Shown: positions 50,053 through 58,611 of the stretch, piece after piece
Position numbering within the stretch: the first letter of the stretch is position 1
How the letters are laid out: the number at the start of each line of letters is the position of its first letter
Assembly: GCF_001238295.1 (NCBI RefSeq)
Contig: NZ_LGXZ01000012.1
Coordinates: forward strand, 62,001-126,000
Origin: Ruegeria sp. 6PALISEP08
GTDB lineage: Bacteria; Pseudomonadota; Alphaproteobacteria; Rhodobacterales; Rhodobacteraceae
Direction: 5' to 3'
DNA length: 64,000 nt
Program-made: the position numbers and the translations under genes
The notes under the pieces: generated by a model
Told to the model about the DNA's origin: nothing
The model's database searches: none
Seen by the model: the letters and a program-made list of their open reading frames with translations, nothing else

Positions 50053-50808
50053 TCAGTTTGACAGGCGCAGCTCAGCCACAAAGTCGTAGGCATCGCCGCG
50101 ATAGATTGACCGGGTCAATTCAGCGACCCGCCCGCTTTCCAGATAAGACGTACGTTGAATGCGAAGCCCGGCTGTGCCCTCCGCAACATCGAGAAGCTCT
50201 GCCTCGGGTGCTTCAAGGTTGATGGCCGAGATTTTCTGGATCGCACGCACCGGTCGGAAGCCCGTTCGTTCAAGAACCGAATAAAGTGACCCCGTCACTT
50301 CGGTGGGGTTCGGCAGAATATCAAGCGGAAGAGCTGCCCTTTCCAACGCCATCGGTCGCCCTCCCGCCTCGCGCAGGCGGTGGATTCGTGCGACCTGTTC
50401 GTTGGCCGATAATCCTAAAGCCATCATTTCCTCTGGTGATGGTAGAAAAATCCCACGCTCCAGCCACGATGAGGTCGTTTTGAGACCGCGCCGCTCCATG
50501 TCTTCGGTGAACGATGTCAAATGGGACAAGGACTGTTCGACTTTCGCCACGGGCTCCCGAACAAAGGAACCGGACCCCTGCCGTTGTTCGATTGCGCCTT
50601 TGCGCACCAGTTCCTGTATCGCCTTACGCACAGTCACGCGCGAAAGGTCTGTTAACTCGGCGATCTCTCTTTCGGGTGGCAATGAACTATTGGGGGGTAG
50701 GATGCCATCCTCAATCCCTTGCTCAAGACGTTGACGAAGCTGCACGTAGCGCGGGCCTGAACTTTGCCCCAACCATCCTTCCGGCCGCAGGAAATCAACT
50801 ACATTCAT
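50053..50808 (-). CDS. GntR-family (HutC/NagR subgroup) regulator
   Basis: A 251-residue regulator: a winged helix (GPRYVQLRQRLEQGIEDGIL, SLPPEREIAELTDLSRVTVR, KGAIEQRQGSGSFVREPVAK) followed by a UTRA ligand domain from about residue 100. The subgroup senses amino-sugar phosphates. The ATG at 50808 lies within the 3' end of the kinase gene (14-nt overlap) and has its AGGAAAT site there. It probably represses both divergent units through the GGTA repeats at 51690-51815. Confidence 0.92.
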   Translation of the reverse strand: MNVVDFLRPEGWLGQSSGPRYVQLRQRLEQGIEDGILPPNSSLPPEREIAELTDLSRVTVRKAIQELVRKGAIEQRQGSGSFVREPVAKVEQSLSHLTSFTEDMERRGLKTTSSWLERGIFLPSPEEMMALGLSANEQVARIHRLREAGGRPMALERAALPLDILPNPTEVTGSLYSVLERTGFRPVRAIQKISAINLEAPEAELLDVAEGTAGLRIQRTSYLESGRVAELTRSIYRGDAYDFVAELRLSN

Positions 50809-51685
50809 GTTCAATTTCCTTCTGATACGCACGCGCCAAGGCGAGTGCACCGGACAATGGATCGCCCGCAGGCTGGCTCAGAACAGACTGCATATCCAAT
50901 GGCAGATACGGCGCGTAACAAGGGCCAATGCCGCCGGTCAAGCAAATCGGCGTCCCCTCGCCCCAACCCATTCTTTTCATCATCTCGACAAGATAGTCCG
51001 CACCATCTTGCAGGATGGAAATCGCCGGTTCATCGTTCTGATCGGAGAGCTCAGTTACCAAAGGGGCAAGCGCCCCAAACTCAGACGGGGTCATCTCAGA
51101 GGCTGCTCGTACAACTCCGGCAGCTCCGCCATATCGGGACAATAGACTTCGCGCCAATTGCGAAGGGCCAGTCACCCCATCCACATATTCCAACGCTCTG
51201 GACAGCGAGCGCTTACCCACCCATTGCGCCGAAGCCTGATCGCCCAGAACCGACCCCCAGCCACCGACAAACCTCATCGATTCGCCCTTTTGCATCGCGA
51301 CAAACGAACCCGTCCCACAATGGGCAACAAACCCGTCCTTGGCGCCCAACGCCCCCCGTAAGGACGCAGGCCGGTCATCTTCGATCTTCACATTCCGAAA
51401 CGGCAAAGCTGCGGCAAGTTTTTTTGCAATCGCGTCACCCGTAATGCCGGCCAACCCCAGATAAGAAGGCGCTTGCTCGAACTCGGCAAGAGAATAACCA
51501 GACTGCACTGAAAGAGCCTCCAGACCGTGCCGCAATTCGATACAGGCGGCTTCAAAATCAGTGGACACGTTGGTCGCGCCAACCTCGATCTTGTGCGTCG
51601 CGCCCTCGCCACAGCGAACGGCAAGGCGGCAACGCGTTCCTCCCCCATCGGCAGCCAGAATCAGAGAACTTGATGATTGAGTCAT
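50795..51685 (-). CDS. N-acetylglucosamine/N-acetylmuramate kinase, BadF/BadG family
   Basis: A 296-residue ASKHA kinase: LILAADGGGTRCRLAV (phosphate-1 loop), ASYLGLAGITG-like segment, FVAHCGTGSFVAMQKGE with VGGWGSVLGDQASAQWVGKR (family signature) and ICLTGGIGP. It phosphorylates amino sugars taken up unphosphorylated by an ABC system. Clostridium MurK of the same family accepts both MurNAc and GlcNAc, and murQ is the divergent neighbour, so dual use is plausible here. The ATG at 51685 abuts a GGTAT direct repeat. Confidence 0.87.
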   Translation of the reverse strand: MTQSSSSLILAADGGGTRCRLAVRCGEGATHKIEVGATNVSTDFEAACIELRHGLEALSVQSGYSLAEFEQAPSYLGLAGITGDAIAKKLAAALPFRNVKIEDDRPASLRGALGAKDGFVAHCGTGSFVAMQKGESMRFVGGWGSVLGDQASAQWVGKRSLSRALEYVDGVTGPSQLARSLLSRYGGAAGVVRAASEMTPSEFGALAPLVTELSDQNDEPAISILQDGADYLVEMMKRMGWGEGTPICLTGGIGPCYAPYLPLDMQSVLSQPAGDPLSGALALARAYQKEIEHECS

Positions 51686-51689
51686 GCAG

Positions 51690-51815
51690 ATACCTTTATA
51701 ATACCTTTTCACCTATTAGAAGTCCTAAATATTACCAAACCGCCGACATTATCGCTTAAATCGCTCAAAATACGGCTCGCAATAAAATGGTAGACTAATG
51801 GTATTCAAAAGGTAT
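51690..51815. promoter_or_regulatory. Divergent operator pair with GGTAT-N6-GGTAT repeats
   Basis: Minus strand 51690-51705 reads GGTAT-TATAAA-GGTAT just before the kinase start. Plus strand 51800-51815 reads GGTAT-TCAAAA-GGTAT, 30 nt before the murQ start. The two 16-mers share 14 bases and each points toward its own gene. A third GGTA at 51789 keeps an 11-bp spacing. They are the best binding-site candidates for the GntR regulator. Confidence 0.6.
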
Positions 51816-51844
51816 GATATCCGAGACTCTTGGGGGAGAATCAC

Positions 51845-52768
51845 TTGAACACGCCAGCGACGGAACAACTGCATCAGGACGCGAACGGGCTAGATACCCG
51901 TCCACTGAAGGAAGTGGCCGATCTGTTGGCGCAATCGCAAGTGTCGGCGGCAAAGGCCGCACTTGACGCCCTTGGACCAATTTGCAGCGGAGCAACCGCC
52001 ATGGCCGCCACCATCCGAGCGGGCGGCAAACTTCGATATCTTGCGGCAGGATCTTCCGGACTCATGGCAGCATCAGATGCGCTTGAGCTCGGCGGTACGT
52101 TTTCAATCCCTTCCGAACAAATCCGTATTCATATGGCGGGCGGATTGCCAACCAAGGCAGAAATGCCCGGCGACGTAGAGGACGCGAGTGATGGGCTGCC
52201 GCATGAACTGGCAAACATGCAGGTCAATGATACGTTGATCGCCGTCTCAGCCAGCGGCACGACCCCCTATACGATTGCAGCCGCAGAATTGGCCCGCGAC
52301 AGGGGAACGCCCGTTATCGGGATCGCGAATAACGCAGGGTCGCGCCTGTTGCAGTTAGCGGATCATGCCGTGTTGCTATCCACCCCTCCTGAGCTGATTT
52401 CGGGCTCGACCCGGATGGGTGCCGGCACTGCCCAGAAAATTGCGCTCAATATGCTGTCAACTCTGATGGCCGTGGAACTTGGCCACATTCAGGATGGCAT
52501 GATGATCAATCTGCGCGCCGACAACGACAAACTGCGCGCACGAGCCAACAGCATCGTGTGCCAACTGGCCGGCGTAACACCCGAGTCCGCCGAAACGGCT
52601 TTGCAGATGGCGAAAGGCAATCTCAAATGCGCAACGCTCGTCGCTGCGGGTGCCAAATCGGCAGAGGACGCACATACGCTGCTCGACGAAACCTGTGGTC
52701 ACCTACGACCTGCGATGAACCTACTGAAACAAAAAAACAAAACTATCAACCTGGGAGAAAACCAATGA
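51845..52768 (+). CDS. murQ: N-acetylmuramic acid 6-phosphate etherase
   Basis: A 307-residue SIS-fold lyase. The catalytic Glu region LMAASDALELGGTFSIPSEQ aligns with DASE of E. coli MurQ, and PGDVEDASDGL with its second Glu; LISGSTRMGAGTAQKIALNM is the conserved signature. It cleaves the lactyl ether of MurNAc-6-P to give GlcNAc-6-P. There is no ATG: the TTG at 51845 follows GGGGGAG. Its stop overlaps the binding-protein start (ATGA), so it leads the transporter operon. Confidence 0.92.
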   Translation: MNTPATEQLHQDANGLDTRPLKEVADLLAQSQVSAAKAALDALGPICSGATAMAATIRAGGKLRYLAAGSSGLMAASDALELGGTFSIPSEQIRIHMAGGLPTKAEMPGDVEDASDGLPHELANMQVNDTLIAVSASGTTPYTIAAAELARDRGTPVIGIANNAGSRLLQLADHAVLLSTPPELISGSTRMGAGTAQKIALNMLSTLMAVELGHIQDGMMINLRADNDKLRARANSIVCQLAGVTPESAETALQMAKGNLKCATLVAAGAKSAEDAHTLLDETCGHLRPAMNLLKQKNKTINLGENQ

Positions 52769-54015
52769 AACGCAAAGTTCTGAGCCTGGCTCTGATAAGC
52801 ACGGCGCTGGTGACAAGCGCCTATGCGCAAGAAGCCACGTTGACAATCGAAAGCTGGCGCAACGATGATCTGGCCCTCTGGCAGGACAAGATCATCCCGG
52901 CGTTCGAGGCCGAACATCCGGATATCAAACTTGTCTTTTCTCCTTTTGCACCAACGGAATATGACGCGGCCCTGAATGCCAAGTTAGAGGCTGGCTCTGC
53001 TGGCGACATTATCACTTGTCGCCCGTTTGACCGATCGTTGGGGCTTTACGACGGCGGACATTTGTCGGACCTTTCTGATCTGGAAGCGATGTTAAACTTC
53101 TCGGACGTGGCCAAAGCGGCGTGGCAGACAGATGACGGATCGGCAACATTTTGTGTGCCGATGGCATCCGTGATTCACGGCTTCATCTACAACAAAGACG
53201 CCTTTGATGAACTGGGCATCGACGTCCCGAGCACTGAGGCTGAGTTCTTTGCTGCCTTGGGCAAGATCAAGGAAGACGGCACCTATATTCCAATGGCGAT
53301 GGGCACCAACGACCAGTGGGAAGCCGCCACGATGGGCTATAACAACATCGGTCCGAACTACTGGAAAGGTGAAGAAGGTCGCCTCGCGCTGATCGAAGGG
53401 TCGCAAAAGCTGACGGATGAACAATGGGTGGCACCATATGAGACACTCGCAAAATGGAGTGAGTACCTAGGTGACGGGTATGAGGCCCAGACATATCCCG
53501 ACAGCCAGAACCTGTTCACTCTTGGCCGCGCAGCGATCTATCCGGCGGGTAGCTGGGAGATTTCAGGCTTCAACACTCAGGCTGATTTTGAAATGGGCGC
53601 TTTCAAACCGCCAGTTCGGAATGCGGGCGACACCTGCTATATCTCGGACCACACGGATATCGGCATCGGTATGAATGCGGCTACTGAAAACCCCGAGGCA
53701 GCAAGGACATTCCTAGCATGGGTTGCGTCGCCTGAATTCGCCAAGATATTTGGCAACGCCCTGCCCGGTTTCTTCCCGTTGTCCAACACCCCGGTTGAGT
53801 TGGAAGATCCGCTTGCGAAGGAATTTGTAAGTTGGCGTGAAGACTGCGAAACAACGATCCGTTCGACCTATCAAATATTGTCGCGCGGCGAACCGAACCT
53901 TGAGTTGGAAACATGGAACGCGTCGGCCAATGTTGTCAGGGGCGCGGAAAGCCCTGAGGAAGCCGGTCAGCGCCTGCAGGACGGGCTGGCCAACTGGTAC
54001 GCCCCGCATCAGTAA
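52765..54015 (+). CDS. ABC sugar-binding protein (CUT1 type)
   Basis: A 416-residue periplasmic solute-binding protein with a signal peptide (MKRKVLSLALISTALVTSAYA) and the mature start QEATLTIESWRNDDLALWQD. The usual family 1 pattern follows (GSAGDIITCRPFDRSLGLYD, AAIYPAGSWEISGF, NPEAARTFLAWVASPEFAKI). The ligand is probably an amino sugar or muropeptide sugar from its genetic setting. It overlaps murQ by ATGA. Confidence 0.92.
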   Translation: MKRKVLSLALISTALVTSAYAQEATLTIESWRNDDLALWQDKIIPAFEAEHPDIKLVFSPFAPTEYDAALNAKLEAGSAGDIITCRPFDRSLGLYDGGHLSDLSDLEAMLNFSDVAKAAWQTDDGSATFCVPMASVIHGFIYNKDAFDELGIDVPSTEAEFFAALGKIKEDGTYIPMAMGTNDQWEAATMGYNNIGPNYWKGEEGRLALIEGSQKLTDEQWVAPYETLAKWSEYLGDGYEAQTYPDSQNLFTLGRAAIYPAGSWEISGFNTQADFEMGAFKPPVRNAGDTCYISDHTDIGIGMNAATENPEAARTFLAWVASPEFAKIFGNALPGFFPLSNTPVELEDPLAKEFVSWREDCETTIRSTYQILSRGEPNLELETWNASANVVRGAESPEEAGQRLQDGLANWYAPHQ

Positions 54016-54032
54016 AGCCTGAGCTACTCACA

Positions 54033-54058
54033 CCGGATGCGGCCCGCGTCGCGTCCGG
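54033..54058 (+). repeat. Intercistronic stem-loop after the binding-protein gene
   Basis: CCGGATGCG (54033-54041), an 8-nt loop and CGCGTCCGG (54050-54058) pair over 9 bp with one G-U. Such hairpins between binding protein and permease genes often stabilise the upstream mRNA and raise binding protein levels. Confidence 0.6.
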
Positions 54059-54080
54059 CACCCTATCCCCGGAGATTCCC

Positions 54081-54995
54081 ATGCAGACCCGCCGCATACG
54101 CTGGCACATCGCCGTTTTCCTTGCCCCTGCGGTTCTGGTCTACACGGCGGTGATGATCTTCCCTTTGTTCAACACGCTCCGCCTCGCACTGTTCACCGAG
54201 GTCGATCAGGCGCGCGTTTATGTGGGTTTAGAAAATTTTCGCACCCTGTTTTTCGACCCTATCTGGTCCGAACAGTTCTGGAACGCTTTGGGCAACAACT
54301 TCTGGTTCTTCCTGATCCACATGCTGGTACAGAACCCCATCGGCATTGCCCTGGCTGCGATCCTATCGCATCCCCGCTTGCGGTTCGCAGCACTTTACCG
54401 GTCGGCGATTTTCATACCCACAATCCTGAGTTTTGTGATCGTCGGGTTTGCCTGGAAACTGATCTTGTCACCACTCTGGGGTATCGCACCCTCGATGCTG
54501 GATGCCATTGGTCTGAAATCACTGTTTGCGCCGTGGTTGGGTAAAGAAGAATATGCGCTTACTACACTGGCACTTGTTTCGGTTTGGCAATTCGTCGGCA
54601 TCCCGATGATGTTGATCTATGCCGCCCTGCTGTCGATCCCCGAGGAAATCCTTGAGGCCGGAGAAATCGACGGGATCACCGGGGCTTCCGCCTTCTGGAA
54701 GATCAAACTGCCGCTGATCCTGCCGTCGATCGGCATCATCTCGATCCTGACATTCGTGGGTAATTTCAATGCGTTCGACCTGATTTACGTGTCTCAGGGG
54801 GCACTGGCAGGGCCGGATTTCTCGACCGACATCCTTGGCACGTTCATGTACCGCACCTTCTTTGGCTTCCAACTGCAACTGGGTGATCCACATATGGGAT
54901 CCGCCATCGCAGGGGCCATGTTCGCGATCATCCTCGTGGGGGTCTGCATCTACCTCTTCGGCATCCAGACCCGGATGCGCCGGTATCAGTTGTGA
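54081..54995 (+). CDS. ABC sugar permease (MalF/UgpA-like)
   Basis: A 304-residue inner-membrane permease with six helices. The EAA loop (EEILEAGEIDGITGASAFWK, then IKLPLILPSIGIISIL) is typical and contacts the ATPase. It follows the binding protein after the stem-loop and precedes the second permease by 10 bp. Confidence 0.93.
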   Translation: MQTRRIRWHIAVFLAPAVLVYTAVMIFPLFNTLRLALFTEVDQARVYVGLENFRTLFFDPIWSEQFWNALGNNFWFFLIHMLVQNPIGIALAAILSHPRLRFAALYRSAIFIPTILSFVIVGFAWKLILSPLWGIAPSMLDAIGLKSLFAPWLGKEEYALTTLALVSVWQFVGIPMMLIYAALLSIPEEILEAGEIDGITGASAFWKIKLPLILPSIGIISILTFVGNFNAFDLIYVSQGALAGPDFSTDILGTFMYRTFFGFQLQLGDPHMGSAIAGAMFAIILVGVCIYLFGIQTRMRRYQL

Positions 54996-55005
54996 GGGCA
55001 CTGCA

Positions 55006-55845
55006 ATGAACAAAGCACGCTCAAACCCGCTGAACACGGCGGCCATGCATGGGGCGCTGATCCTCTATACGTTGATCGCCCTGTTCCCGGTCTTCGTCAT
55101 CATCATCAACAGTTTCAAAACCCGCCGCGCCATCTTTCGCGAGCCCCTCGCCCTGCCCGATGCCGAGAGCTTTTCGCTGATCGGCTACCAGACCGTGATG
55201 AAACAAGGGGACTTCTTCCTTTATTTCCAGAACTCGCTGATCGTCACTGTGGTGTCACTGACTTTCATACTGCTGTTCGGTGCGATGGCCGCCTTCGCGC
55301 TCAGCGAATACCGGTTCAAGGGCAACCTGCTGATGGGCCTCTATCTGGCGCTTGGGATCATGATCCCGATCCGCATCGGCACTGTCGCCATACTGGATTT
55401 GATGGTGGCCACGGGTCTGGTGAACACGCTTTGGGCCTTGATCTTTGTCTACACAGCACAGGGGCTGCCGCTGGCCGTCTTTATCCTGTCCGAGTTCATG
55501 CGACAGGTCTCGGACGACCTGAAGGATGCGGGTCGGATCGATGGGTTGTCGGAATACACAATCTTCTTCCGTCTGGTCTTGCCCCTTGTCCGCCCAGCCA
55601 TGGCAACAGTTGCCGTGTTCAACATGATCCCCATCTGGAACGACCTCTGGTTCCCGTTGATCCTGGCACCTGCGGAAGAAACCAAAACCCTGACGCTGGG
55701 CAGCCAGGTTTTCATTGGCCAATTCGTGACCGACTGGAATGCGGTTCTGTCTGCGCTCAGCATGGCGATCTTGCCGGTGCTGGTGCTCTACGTCATCTTC
55801 TCGCGCCAACTGATCCGCGGCATCACTTCAGGAGCTGTCAAATGA
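55006..55845 (+). CDS. ABC sugar permease (MalG/UgpE-like)
   Basis: A 279-residue, six-helix permease: LILYTLIALFPVFVIIINSF, the EAA loop DDLKDAGRIDGLSEYTIFFR, LVLPLVRPAMATVAVFNMI and IWNDLWFPLIL. It pairs with the preceding permease. The ATG at 55006 is preceded by GAGGGCA; the stop overlaps the dehydrogenase start by four bases. Confidence 0.93.
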   Translation: MNKARSNPLNTAAMHGALILYTLIALFPVFVIIINSFKTRRAIFREPLALPDAESFSLIGYQTVMKQGDFFLYFQNSLIVTVVSLTFILLFGAMAAFALSEYRFKGNLLMGLYLALGIMIPIRIGTVAILDLMVATGLVNTLWALIFVYTAQGLPLAVFILSEFMRQVSDDLKDAGRIDGLSEYTIFFRLVLPLVRPAMATVAVFNMIPIWNDLWFPLILAPAEETKTLTLGSQVFIGQFVTDWNAVLSALSMAILPVLVLYVIFSRQLIRGITSGAVK

Positions 55846-56876
55846 CCCGAGTTCTGATTGCCGGCCTTGGCAATATGGGCCTGAGCCACGCGCTGGCGCA
55901 TCACCACCATCCAGACGCGCAGATCGTGGGGCTGGTGAACCGGTCCGGCCGTGTGGATCACCCCGAACTGTCATCCTATCCCGCCTATTCGGATTTTCAG
56001 GCTGCTCTGGCCGCGACACGGCCGGATCTCGTGATTGTCGCCACCTATTCCGACAGCCACGCCGATTATGCCTGCGCCGCGATGGAGGCAGGCGCGCATG
56101 TGTTCGTTGAAAAACCGCTGGCGACCACTGTGGCCGATGCCAAACGTGTTGCCGACAAAGCCGCCCGGACCAATCGCAAGCTGGTGATCGGCTACATCCT
56201 GCGCCATCACCCTTCTTGGATGCGCCTGATCTCGGAAGCCCGCGACCTTGGCGGACCTTATGTGTTCCGCCTGAACCTGAACCAGCAAAGCAGCGGGGCC
56301 GAGTGGGAAACGCATAAGGCGCTGATGCAGACCACTTCTCCTATCGTTGATTGCGGCGTGCATTACGTCGATGTGATGTGCCAGATCACCGACTCGGATC
56401 CGGTGCGTGTGCACGGCATGGGCCTGCGCCTGAGCGATGAGATCGCTGAAGACATGTATAACTACGGCCAGTTTCAGGTGGTTTTTGAGGATGGCTCGGT
56501 CGGCTGGTACGAGGCCGGTTGGGGGCCGATGATGTCTGAGACCGCGTTTTTCGTTAAAGACATCGTGTCCCCCAACGGGTCGGTTTCGATCACCGATGGC
56601 AATACGGGCGCATCCGCAGATATCGACGGCCATACCAAGGTTGGCGGCCTCCTGGTCCACCGCCCTGAGGGCGACCAGATAATCGAGATGCCGGATGAAC
56701 CCGGCCATCAGGAACTCTGCGACGCCGAACAAGCCTATATGCTGCGCGCCATCGCCGAGGATATTGACCTGACCCGCCACATGAACGACGCCGTGCAATC
56801 GCTGGCCATCTGCCTGGCTGCGGATGAAAGCATCCGCACCGGTCAACCCATTTCGCTGAAAGAGGCTCGCACATGA
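55842..56876 (+). CDS. Gfo/Idh/MocA family oxidoreductase
   Basis: A 344-residue NAD(P)-dependent sugar dehydrogenase: Rossmann start TRVLIAGLGNMGLSHALAHH, then HVFVEKPLATTVADAKRVAD with the catalytic-type EKP motif, and a C-terminal domain with PIVDCGVHYVDVMCQ (GxHxxD). It is embedded between the permease and ATPase genes of an amino-sugar ABC operon, so it may act on the imported sugar, for example anhydro- or glycosidic forms. The substrate is unknown. Confidence 0.9.
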   Translation: MTRVLIAGLGNMGLSHALAHHHHPDAQIVGLVNRSGRVDHPELSSYPAYSDFQAALAATRPDLVIVATYSDSHADYACAAMEAGAHVFVEKPLATTVADAKRVADKAARTNRKLVIGYILRHHPSWMRLISEARDLGGPYVFRLNLNQQSSGAEWETHKALMQTTSPIVDCGVHYVDVMCQITDSDPVRVHGMGLRLSDEIAEDMYNYGQFQVVFEDGSVGWYEAGWGPMMSETAFFVKDIVSPNGSVSITDGNTGASADIDGHTKVGGLLVHRPEGDQIIEMPDEPGHQELCDAEQAYMLRAIAEDIDLTRHMNDAVQSLAICLAADESIRTGQPISLKEART

Positions 56877-57874
56877 CTGCCCTGACGCTTACGAACGTGA
56901 ACAAATCCTTCGGCTCCGTCGAGGTTCTGAATGATATCAATATCGAAGTGGACGAAGGTGAATTTGTCGTCTTCGTCGGACCCTCGGGTTGCGGCAAGTC
57001 GACCCTTTTGCGCGTAATCGCGGGGCTTGAAGATGTGTCATCGGGCGAAGTGCGCATTGGTGGCGAACTGATGAACCTCATTCCGCCTTCCAAACGCGGC
57101 ATCGCGATGGTGTTCCAGAGCTACGCGCTTTACCCGCACCTGAATGTGCGTAAGAACATGTCACTGGCGTTGAAACAGGAAGGTCAGAGCAAGCAGGTCA
57201 TCGAAGAGCGCGTCGCCAAGGCCAGCAAGATGCTTAATCTGGAGCCTTACATCGACCGCTACCCTTCGGAATTGTCCGGCGGTCAGCGCCAACGTGTCGC
57301 CATCGGTCGCGCGATTGTTCGTGAACCCAAATTGTTCCTGTTCGACGAACCCCTGTCCAATCTGGACGCAGCTCTGCGTATGAACACGCGGCTAGAAATC
57401 GCGAATTTGCATCAGCAGCTTGATGCTTCAATGATTTATGTGACTCATGACCAAACCGAAGCAATGACGTTAGCTGACAAGATCGTCGTACTGCGCGACG
57501 GGCACGTTGAACAGGTCGGCACCCCGATGGAGCTGTACAACAATCCAGCCAATCAGTTTGTCGCAGGCTTCCTTGGCGCGCCATCGATGAATTTCTTCCC
57601 CGCCAGTCTGATCGGCGAAAGCACAGATGTTACGACGGGAATCCGCCCCGAGGATTTGTTTCTGTCCGATGACGGGCCTGTCGCTGCCGACGTCACCCAT
57701 ATCGAGCATCTGGGTGGCGATACCAATATTATCGCAAGGATGCAGGACCATCAGATCACTGCGCGCCTGTTTGGCCAGCATCAGCTTGATGTGGGTCGAA
57801 CTGTCCGGTTCGGGTTTTCGCTGGACCGGGTCTTTCGCTTTGACCCACAGGGCAAGCGCTTGGATAACGCTTAA
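56873..57874 (+). CDS. ABC sugar transporter ATPase (UgpC/MsmK type)
   Basis: A 333-residue ATPase: Walker A VGPSGCGKSTLLRVIAGL (about residues 35-52), Q-loop MVFQSYALYPHL, signature LSGGQRQRVAIGRAIV, Walker B LFLFDEPLSNLD and a C-terminal TOBE/regulatory part after residue 240 (GIRPEDLFLSDDGPVA). It energises the two permeases. It overlaps the dehydrogenase gene by ATGA and ends the operon. Confidence 0.95.
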   Translation: MTALTLTNVNKSFGSVEVLNDINIEVDEGEFVVFVGPSGCGKSTLLRVIAGLEDVSSGEVRIGGELMNLIPPSKRGIAMVFQSYALYPHLNVRKNMSLALKQEGQSKQVIEERVAKASKMLNLEPYIDRYPSELSGGQRQRVAIGRAIVREPKLFLFDEPLSNLDAALRMNTRLEIANLHQQLDASMIYVTHDQTEAMTLADKIVVLRDGHVEQVGTPMELYNNPANQFVAGFLGAPSMNFFPASLIGESTDVTTGIRPEDLFLSDDGPVAADVTHIEHLGGDTNIIARMQDHQITARLFGQHQLDVGRTVRFGFSLDRVFRFDPQGKRLDNA

Positions 57875-58105
57875 ACAGCATAATCACAGCATCCAGACCA
57901 ACAGAACCATCGTTCAAGGATCATTCGAACTTTAGCGGCCGGTAGCACAGGAAAGTTGGGAGAGAACCCAAAGCGGTAAAGCTAGACATTTGCTTGGGCC
58001 TCGATCCCGCACGCGGATTAGGGCCAAACAGTTGATTGTCTAAGATTTTCTCAGTTAAATTCACAAAATGATATGCATAAATGATTTGACTGTTAAGATG
58101 GCTCT

Positions 58106-58432
58106 ATGAATTCACTAACCAGAATAACCCGAGGGATAGGCGTTGCCTTAAAAGATGGCAGGGTAAAGGGCCTTCTTGCCTTCACAACCGGTATGATCTT
58201 ATGGGCGTCGGTGTTTTACCACTATGTCGAAGGCTGGAGCTGGCTCGATTCCATCTACTTTTCTGTCGTGACCATTTCGACGGTGGGCTTCGGCGACTTT
58301 TCTCCTGAAACTGCGGCAGGGAAGGTCTTTACGATGGTGTATATCATTGTGGGCCTCGGCGTCTTCGTGACTGCGGCGACCACTGTGGCGGACACAATCC
58401 TGTCGCAGGATGATGACAAAAAGCAAAAATAG
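58106..58432 (+). CDS. Two-helix potassium channel (Ion_trans_2)
   Basis: A 108-residue channel subunit: helix GLLAFTTGMILWASVFYHYV, pore helix and selectivity filter SVVTISTVGFGDFSPETAAG, and helix VFTMVYIIVGLGVFVTAATT. TVGFGD is a K+ filter with Phe in place of Tyr. There is no cytoplasmic RCK domain. KcsA-like tetramers of such subunits conduct K+. It is monocistronic after a 231-bp gap (57875-58105) with no visible gene. Confidence 0.92.
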   Translation: MNSLTRITRGIGVALKDGRVKGLLAFTTGMILWASVFYHYVEGWSWLDSIYFSVVTISTVGFGDFSPETAAGKVFTMVYIIVGLGVFVTAATTVADTILSQDDDKKQK

Positions 58433-58611
58433 GCCCCAAAGAACAAAACCGAAAACGGTTAGTGCGCAGACGGCCTTTGTCTGAGCGGCCTGAACCGCAG
58501 CCCGAATTCATGAGAGTCTTCAAGCTGCTACCTGTCTCCAAATTTTAAAAAAATATACATATTATGTTTTTTGAGTGTAATATTCAAAAAAACAATTAGC
58601 GGAGGGACGGA

